From Eucommia ulmoides (Eukaryota > Streptophyta > Magnoliopsida > Garryales > Eucommiaceae): a stretch of 64,000 nucleotides of DNA. Both the position numbers and the translations under genes were made by a program. Below are positions 56,741 through 64,000 of this stretch, piece by piece. The first letter of the stretch is position 1. Every line of letters begins with the position of its first letter. The notes beneath the pieces were generated by a model. That model saw only the letters and a list, made by a program, of their open reading frames with translations, was not told where the DNA came from and made no database searches. The stretch covers positions 15,645,905 to 15,709,904 of the forward strand of contig CM028335.1 in the NCBI GenBank assembly GCA_016647705.1. The letters are read 5' to 3'.

Positions 56741-57747
56741 TGTTGTTGCTACACAATTATGAAAAAGAACAAAGTTACCGACTTTTCTTAAGTTGAGTCG
56801 CGGACTAGGTCGCTCTCTTTAAGACGTTTCGCGGCTCTGCCCAGGAATCGTGCAAGCAGTATAACAGCCCCGTTGTCCCCAGGATAAAACAGCTCAGAAA
56901 TCTCCTCTATCTAGGACGTTCTTTGCACTGTAGAAGTCCCGAAAACCAAACACCCCCACATACTGTTCTCAAAAAGAACAAACTGCTTGGAAATCGAAGT
57001 AATACCGAAAAAAAAAAAATTGTTCTAAGAATTAAAACAGTGAAAGGAGAAACTGTTTCAAAACATAATATTTCAGAACAAAACTGTTTTACTGTTTCGG
57101 AACCATTTCGAAAACGAAGAATAGTTTAAAAAATAAAAGAAGAACTGTTTCTAAACGTTTTCGTGTCTCTCAAAAAACTGAAGTAATCACAAGCATTTAT
57201 AGACCCAAAAACCGACACAAAACATTTCCAATCGGTCCGAAAATAATGGAAACGTTTCGTGAATTAATTCCCGAAGCTGAAACGTTTTGAAAACGGTTCA
57301 TATTGTTTAGAAAACGTTCAGACTTGAAAGGATTCATAACTGTTGCAGTTTTGATTTTTGAAATTGTGATTTATATAATTTATTAAATAATTTTTATCTA
57401 AAAAATAAATAAGTGCCACCTCATCACATGCGCGACTCGACTCGACACGACCAACCGGATGGCGGCACGCGCGTGGTAAATTAGTAGGGATGTAACTCAT
57501 CTCCCTTCCACAAAATGTGGGTACCCCTTGGGGCACACTCCAAGTATCCCATCCCACATGCCCTTAATTATATTCCTCATCAACTCTTCTCTCAACCAAT
57601 GTGGGATAGAGACTTCTCCCAACCAATGTGGGATAGAGAAAATAGAAGGAAATCACTTTTGACACTTGTCTTTTAAAAAGAATTAAAAATTCATATAAGT
57701 TCCAACAAATGTCGAACCTATTGTCGAACAAAAAATACCAATCAACA
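56741..57747 (+). mobile_element. Possible LTR remnant
   Basis: Opens TGTTGTTGCTACAC and ends ACCAATCAACA (57747), compatible with LTR ends. It contains a GC-rich opening (CGCGGACTAGGTCGCTCTC), repeated GTTTCGGAAC / AAACGTTTTGAAAACG strings (57050-57320), a TATA-like CATTTATAGACC (57195), and a duplicated CCAATGTGGGATAGAGA (57596-57640). No target duplication was found, so borders are tentative. Confidence 0.35.
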
Positions 57748-57765
57748 CCTAATAAGTACAAATGA

Positions 57766-58078
57766 ACCGAATAATCCAGTTAGCTTTACTTTTTAAACAT
57801 AATAATTCTATTTTTAAATATTCCGTATTTACATGACAAAAATGTTCACCATTAGCTTTCGGGATTTAATTGTGACTAAGATTTTCTTATTAAGTTGATT
57901 CAAATAAAACAGTTACCGTAAATAAAGATAGTGGAGATATTCTCGAAATATTTATTCCAATAAAAAAAGCATTTACCACAATTAATCATACTAAAAGATC
58001 TTGCAAGTAATCACACAATAAATTAATTTAATTTTGTTCTTTACATGATAAAATTACATAGGGATTTTAATTTTATAG
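57766..58078 (+). repeat. Segmental repeat R, short copy 2
   Basis: Starts AAGTACAAATGAACCGAATAATCC and ends ACATGATAAAATTAC. It aligns over its whole length with 61404-61715 and with the start of 54018-54680. Together with the 61404 copy it forms a direct repeat flanking the decayed mobile-domain gene. Confidence 0.75.
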
Positions 58079-58735
58079 TCCCTAAGAGATTTGCATCTTA
58101 TAAAATGAATCTTTAACAACTTAAATAAATTTTCGAGACCACACAAAAACTTAGCAAATGGTCCTTGACTTATACCCTTTCATTTTGGTTCTATTTATGT
58201 TTACTTGCCACCGGGCTCTCTGCAATTCACAGAGAAGAATATATGAGAAGTGACAGTTCCCACTATTACTCCATCGCTCAAAAAACCAGCCAATTCACTG
58301 GGATTCGTTCGTCCAAAATCGATAACAAAGAACCCAAATTATTCGGAAAAAAATTCTCTTTCTAATGATGTATTTTTTCAAATTTCTTGGGTCCGATTTT
58401 AGTGTTTGCGAACATTTATCATAGAAGTTTTTTGTTGCCCGTTTGGTGATCGACGACGTTTTCCTAAAATATCGCACATGCTTACCGCTAATCAATCGCC
58501 CCCCTACCATATAGGGCTTCCGTATTTCTAGATAATTGCTCATTGCGAAGACACACTCGCCTCTCAAACCCAAAGCATTCGACTGAAACTCTAAATTCGG
58601 GTTTGTAAACGGCGCTCCACCGTTTAAAAAAATGACGAAAAAGCTTGAAACACAGTCCTCTCCATCGCAAAAGCGAGAGAATCCCAAACATTCGCAAGGT
58701 CAGTGAGGTTTGCTCCGACGAGTATGTCGATTTGG
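58079..58735. other. Stretch with no supported gene
   Basis: GC-richer than its surroundings between 58200 and 58735, with open frames on both strands (for example minus-strand 58687-58295), but no domain, splice pattern or homologue that I recognise. It may be the 5' part of the decayed gene region that follows. Confidence 0.35.
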
Positions 58736-59490
58736 ACTGTGAATGTTCGTAAATATTGTGAATGTACATGATTTAGCTGACGTTGTAACTTTATACATAC
58801 TTCGATAATTACGTTCTATTTAGTATAATACAATGCACCACATGTTTTATGCTTTTGGGTGGTTGTTTTTTTATGTAGAATGTTCTTGTGGGTCACCATC
58901 TTCTTGTAGGTCACCATTTTTACTTTTGATAATGTTCTGAAAACTGTGCACTTTTTGTTTGTGGTTAGTGTGTGTGAATGTTCTTACATTTTACAAAGCG
59001 TGCTCAGATTTATTGACTATTCTTACATGAAACTTACCTGTTTGTTGATGTACTATCTTGTGTATGTTCAATTGATTGTGAATGTCCGTGCGTCTGTGTG
59101 AATGTCAAAATGTTAACATGCATGTGTTCCCATTGTACCCCTATATTTTTTCTTTATGCTATGTTGAAGGTCCGATTGAATTTTTGGGGTCCATGTTTCC
59201 GTGAGTTATTTTGACGAATGTTTACTTCCGGTTTTTGTTACTTTTTGTGAATGATCTGATAAGAGTGCCTAATGTGATTGTGTGCTACTTTTTGACAATG
59301 TCATAAGATTGTGAATATGTACATATTTGGTTGTGAATGTCCATCATTGTTCCAAATTTGTGAATGTTCTTACACAAACTTAACTTGTTGATGTAGTTTG
59401 TTGGTGTAAATGTTCAATCGATTGTGAATGTTCCTAGTCTCATGAATGTCCATATTTGCTATTTGTCTACATCTTGTGCATTATTTATGA
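58736..59490 (+). repeat. Dispersed GTGAATGT motif field
   Basis: The string TGTGAATGTTC, or a close variant (GTGAATGTCC, GTGAATGTAC, TGAATGTTTAC), occurs about a dozen times over 750 bp at irregular spacing, all in plus orientation, directly upstream of the mobile-domain-like frame. It looks like a decayed minisatellite or repeated protein-binding site. Confidence 0.55.
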
Positions 59491-61414
59491 ATGTTTACTT
59501 TATTGCATGTACATACGCTAACATTCCCTCATTCAAAAAAATGGTTTATAGCATTGCGGATTGTGAAGCCGAAGACTGGAAATAAGTCTCAAACTCAAAG
59601 CAGACAGTTTTCGTACCGATGTAATCTCAAACAAGCAGTTGACCTTCTTAAAGATTGCAAACTCACCGCGAAGCACATGGAATTGTTATCGAAAACGCTC
59701 TTTGCGAAAAAATTTGAGGCATTATATAACAATAAATTGTCATTGGAAAACGTTCAAAAGAACGACAGCCTGATAGAGCCAATTGTTTTGAGTTATAATC
59801 CGTCCAGGGGTACGTTCAGGCTGGGTGATAAGAATGTTAGGATGATACCGCTCGATATCCAGGTGATATTCGGGCTACCTTTGTGGGATGAGCCCGTTGT
59901 TTAAAATCGACACATGCAGGCCGACTCTACATTTCTCAGCAAACTAACATATCAACCCCGCGAGTTCAGTATCGCGTTTCTCAAAGCATTGATTGAAAAA
60001 TGGGTGTCGAGAACAAGTGAAGATGACGTACAAGATACTGTGAAACTCCTCTGTTTGCACCTACTGACGACATGTTTCTTTGCAACCACTGGTCAACAAG
60101 TCCCTAAGTGGTTGGTGTGCTATATTGAGAACATTGATGATATGTGTAACTACAATTGGCCACAGGCGATCTTTACGGATTTGGAAACTAGTTTGAAGAA
60201 GTCATACATAGAACCAAGGTCGGTTACGGGGTGTGTCATTACGCTGCGGGTACTTATTTGTTTTTAACATTCTGTGTTAGTCATATTGAATGTTTACTTT
60301 TGTAGTTCTGACTATCATTCCATATGTATATTATCCTTTTTACTACAGTATACCATTTTTTTTAATATATTTTTGACATTGGATTTTTCTTCAATTTAAT
60401 AATATTGGCTGTGCGAACACACCAACTTGATTAAACCAATTGATGGGCGAGATGTTTGCGTGCCACGGATGTTGAGATAGTGCCTAACCACATATTCAAA
60501 TGCAATTGGATTGACATTGTTGACTCACTTGCCGAATTATCAAGTGACTTTTTTTGCATTGATAAAACGTGTTTGCACATTTATGTTGATGGTTTGAAAT
60601 GTGAATGTTAACCTGAATCCAATCAACGTTCAATTACGTTAAGGTGAAGGGGTGCATGACGTAGGAAACGTTGACTGAGATTCGATTAGGGATCGTTGGG
60701 CACAATGAAAGTGACGAAGACCCCGTTGTCGAACAAACACCAGTGGACGTGATGCCAAAAGCGGACAATGGGAAGGCGCCAATGATCGAAGATGACGTTG
60801 ATGTTGGTGCAATGATTGATAATCTTGTGAGCACATATATCAATCCCGTCCTTACCCAACCAAGGAAAAGCGCCATGCAATCAATGTTCAATTTGGGTGT
60901 CGATTTTACCCAAGCCGAAAGTATTGTGCCCACCAAACAAACACAGGACATCACAGTAGATGACGTCTACCATGCATTGGACGAAATGCAAAAAGATTAC
61001 TACACGAGGAAGTTAGAGGCTGAAAAACGTAATGAAGCCCTGCTGAAAGTTTTGGCAAATGTAACGGTGAAGAACATAACCTAATAAACTGATATTGAAG
61101 GGCTAGCCGCGTCACTTGCAAGCCAAAAAGTTAAATACGATAATGATGTGGGTGCTCTCAATGTAAGGATCGCAGCTCTCGAAAAGGAGAAGGAGACAAT
61201 ACTTATTGAGATGGGCGTTCACGAAATCACGCAAAAACATAGGGATCAACCGGTGAATACCGAACTTAAGGAGCTAAAAAAGATATGCACAGATCTTGAG
61301 CTGGAGGTAAAGGTGGCATATCAGATCATGAAGGAGGCGAAGGAGTCACATAAGGCTAGTTGTAGAAGCTACATCTTGAAAATCAAAGAGCTTACAGACA
61401 AAAAGTACAAATGA
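59491..61414 (+). pseudogene. Decayed plant-mobile-domain-like transposon gene with coiled-coil tail
   Basis: The first part (59491-59904) includes GTFRLGDKNVRMIPLD and VIFGLPLWDEP, resembling the N-terminal half of the aminotransferase-like plant mobile domain/DUF1985 found in Ulp1-type MULE genes. An in-frame TAA (59902-59904) breaks it. The same frame goes on (59905-60267) with VPKWLVCYIENIDDMCNYNW, like the middle of that domain. A later piece, WLCEHTNLIKPIDGRD (about 60405-60455), fits the next exon, but I find no nearby AG acceptor. The tail (60671-61414) is acidic, then strongly coiled-coil (Glu/Lys/Leu-rich), with stops at 61081-61087. No protease catalytic domain is present. Non-functional as it stands. 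Confidence 0.6.
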
Positions 61415-62410
61415 ACTAAATAATCCAGTTAACTTTACCTTTTGAACAAAATAATTTTATTTTTAAAAATTCTCTATTTGCATGACAAAAATGCTCACGA
61501 CCGATTTTTATGGATTGACTTGTAATTCAAATTTTCTTATTAAGTTGAATTCAAATAAAACAGTTACTGTAACTAAAGGTAATGAAAATATTCCCAAAAT
61601 ATCTATTCCGAAGAAAAAAAAAACATTTACCACAATTAATTTTACTAAAAGCTCTTGCAAGTAAGCACACAATAAATTAATTTTATTTTGTTCTTTATGA
61701 GATAAAATTACGGGTTAATTACACTTTACCCCCTTATGGTTAGGCCGTTTTGTACTTTGCCCCCGTTGTATTTGTGTCACTATTTTGTCCCTCTGTGATT
61801 AGGCTTTTATTGCACTTTATCCCTCTCGTCAACACTTTGCCCCTATAGTTAGGCCTACATCAAAGGGTAAAGTGGAACAAAGTCAAACTACTAGAGACAA
61901 AGTGGTGACGAAAATACCACAAGGGGACAAAGTGCAAAATTGTCTAACTACAAGTATAAAGTGTAATTAACCCTAAAATTACATAACCATAATCGTCCCT
62001 TTTAAAACTTCAAAACAACAATATCATTCATATCTTTTGTAGAAAAAAAAAATATAATCCATGTTTAATTCAACACATTAAGTTATTTATGAAATTTAAA
62101 ATTAGTCATTCATAGTTGTGTAGAATTCAATAATCTACGTGGAATTGAACTTGGTTAGTTAATTTGGAAAGTTTGGTTACTAAAATTCGAAACTTGTGTT
62201 GAATTTAAAATGCGTCAAATCGTCGTATTTTGTTGGATGCAAAACCAATGACAGATTAGGGATATAATGTTATATTCAACGTGATAGTATTATATTTCGT
62301 CTTACATGTTCATTGTGTTTCAGTGTTATATTCAATATAATCCTGTCCAAAAACTCAATCACGTTTTAAACAAATACAAACCTTGCATAAATGTGAGTTA
62401 ATATGTTGAA
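61404..62410 (+). repeat. Segmental repeat R, extended copy 3, interrupted by a MITE
   Basis: Follows the order of 54018-54680: AATGAACTAAATAATCC, GCATGACAAAAATGC, CATTTACCACAATTAAT. MITE-T (61712-61973) then intervenes, and the copy resumes with CTTCAAAACAACAATATC and TTCAACACATTAAGTTATTTATG, to TAATATGTTGAA (62410). The repeat starts exactly at the last codons of the decayed mobile-domain frame. Confidence 0.7.
61712..61973. mobile_element. MITE-T, copy 2 (complete)
   Basis: 262 bp, GGGTTAATTACACTTTACCC at the left and AAAGTGTAATTAACCC at the right. A perfect 9-bp duplication TAAAATTAC lies at 61703-61711 and 61974-61982 (read from the two flanks as TAAAATTAC). The interior keeps pairing (GTTTTGTACTTTGCCCC with GGGGACAAAGTGCAAAAT), so single strands could fold into one long hairpin. 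The 9-bp duplication points to a Mutator-type transposase acting in trans. Confidence 0.85.
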
Positions 62411-62603
62411 GGGTTAACTACACTTTATCTCCCTGTGGTTAGGCCATGTTGCACTTTGCCCCCTTCTGGTATTTTTGTCACCACTTTATTTCATGTAATT
62501 AAGTTTTGTTGCACTTTACCATTTGATGTAGGCATAACTATAGGGGCAAAGAGCTAAAGAGAAGGGCTAAAGTACAATAAAGTCCTAACCACATGGGACA
62601 AAG
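62411..62603. mobile_element. MITE-T, copy 3, cut by an LTR insertion
   Basis: Starts GGGTTAACTACACTTTATCTCCC and follows copy 2 to CCTAACCACATGGGACAAAGT, where the LTR beginning at 62604 interrupts it. Its right terminal repeat is not in the window. Confidence 0.75.
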
Positions 62604-64000
62604 TTGTAACGACCGATTTTCCAAGACCGCCATGCAATTTTTCCTCTTAGAGAATTAACGCCAAAATTCGAATAGCCAATATTTTATTTTATAAGAAATT
62701 TGAGAAATTTTACAATGCTACAACTATAGTTATATTTAATTATTCATAAATCTAATATTATTATTTATAATCATGTCCTTAAAATTTTGAGCATATAACT
62801 AATTTTGTTGCACTACAAAATCAAATTTCCAAAGCTATACATATATATAAAATTCAATTATATATAATACACTTAAGCCTTTATCTAATAACAGTGAAAT
62901 AAAGAGCCCCAGTGAACTAGCGATTTATTTTTATTTTTTATAATTATGGATTTGTAGAGTTAATATAAATTTTACAACAATAAATAATAAATACAATTAT
63001 TATAAATATTAAATACAAATTTAAAAATAATATTCGAGTTTATAAATACAAATGGTAATATTCAAAAATAAATAATAAATATAATTATTATAAATATTGA
63101 ATATAATTGTTGTTACCGTTTATATTATTACAAATATTTGAACAACCCCTCTAATTATGATATTATTACAATTATTACCAATATAATTGTAATAATTGTA
63201 TTCATCAATTTCAACAATATTAAACCTATAATAATAATTACCGTTTATATTATTATTATAAGAATTTATTGGTAATATAATTATTATTACCAATATTATT
63301 TTTCAACTTATATATCTCGTGAAATTTTACAATTCATAATTAGTTATAGTTATCGATTTATCGAGTTGATTTTACAGCAGTAAATAATACATACAATTAT
63401 TTCAAAAATTAAATACAAATTCAAATAAATTTTTTTACGCAATTACATTCTCACTGGCACTGCAATCAAAATTATGGGATTGTAAGTTAACGCTCAGTAA
63501 AAATTCAACCACTTTAATACATATATCTAATCAAACCCTAAATAAACATATAAACGTGTATCTTACATAATTTTTACATAATATCTTTAAATATTCCATG
63601 AAAATTGACTGTTACAATTTTACAACAATTTGAATATGAATTATATAATTAAGAAAGAGATTGAATGCAAATATTAAAAAAAAAATTCTACCTAAGCCGA
63701 AATCCCGAAATCCGAGCCACAATATGATTTTTTTTTTCCCTTTCTGATATTTCTTTCTTTCTCCCCAAAAGCCATGGCGACCAGAAATATATAATATATC
63801 TGAATATATCTAGGAATCTATGTTTCTTTTCTCTCTCGCCAAAGGCCACTGCCACCAAAAACATATAGTCTATCTCCAAGGTTAATGATCATCCCTCCAT
63901 ACTATTATGTTTTGTTTTGGCTTTTTGTTTTTTGTTTTTTTATTTTATTTTTTATTTTTTTTATTTTTTTTTTTATTATTATTATTATTATAACCTTTAC
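62604..64000 (-). mobile_element. LTR of the 9671-12490 family, running to the window end
   Basis: Starts TGTAACGACCGATTTTCC. It shares with 9787-10560 the strings GACCGCCA, TGCAATCAAAA-TATGGG, GTGAGCTAACGCTCAGTA / GTAAGTTAACGCTCAGTA, AAATATTCCATG and GAGATT-AAATAT. The presumed left duplication is AAAGT (62599-62603); the right end is outside or not recognised. Low-complexity T-rich sequence fills the last 120 bp. Orientation is taken from the primer site of the sister copy. Confidence 0.7.

Noticed and set aside
58295-58687. 130-codon minus-strand frame
   Set aside because: No recognisable domain, overlaps other equal-length frames, and sits in decayed repeat sequence.
57766-61715. Flanking direct repeats considered as LTRs of the enclosed gene
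   Set aside because: The ends are not TG..CA, there is no primer-binding site or polypurine tract, and a third copy lies next to the tRNA without such a gene.

Overview
This window reads as nuclear DNA of a flowering plant, probably a eudicot. It is AT-rich, its two intact genes carry GT-AG introns, and most of the rest is nested LTR retrotransposons, miniature inverted-repeat elements and microsatellites. There are no bacterial-style operons. The species cannot be named from the sequence alone.

Layout. 1-31.8 kb is a transposon nest. It holds one partial and two complete solo LTRs of a long-LTR family (Tekay/Del-like ends; perfect target duplications CTTCA and GGTTA). It also holds a truncated LTR element (duplication CATCA) that itself carries an Athila-like solo LTR (duplication TTATG), two Tat/Ogre-like LTR ends, and a minus-strand SIRE-like Ty1/copia element (duplication CAAAT) with a decayed pol. 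No functional host gene is visible there, only one possible gene fragment near 26.6-26.9 kb.

32.7-53.0 kb is the genic island. Two plus-strand genes lie head to tail, 1.15 kb apart. The first (9 exons, 32720-45288, 1195 aa) is a rare fusion: an N-terminal cholesterol-oxidase-type GMC flavoenzyme, a middle region of unknown fold, a C-terminal alpha/beta hydrolase, and a final membrane helix. Its 5.3-kb intron 4 holds a non-coding LTR element. The second (8 exons, 46444-53012, 313 aa) is an ORANGE-family plastid DnaJ-type zinc-finger protein, most like OR-LIKE. Its intron 3 holds a 414-bp TRIM element. I resolved both gene models exon by exon; every junction is GT-AG and both reading frames close.

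53.9-64 kb starts with a tRNA-Leu(UAG) gene and then returns to repeats: MITEs with 9-bp target duplications, three copies of a roughly 310-bp segment, and a decayed plant-mobile-domain-like gene with a coiled-coil tail. A further LTR runs to the window end.

The most interesting host item is the oxidase-hydrolase fusion. It has a ferredoxin-like four-cysteine motif inside the flavoprotein half and a cysteine where the hydrolase nucleophile serine is expected. It resembles two successive steps on one polypeptide, but the substrate is unknown.
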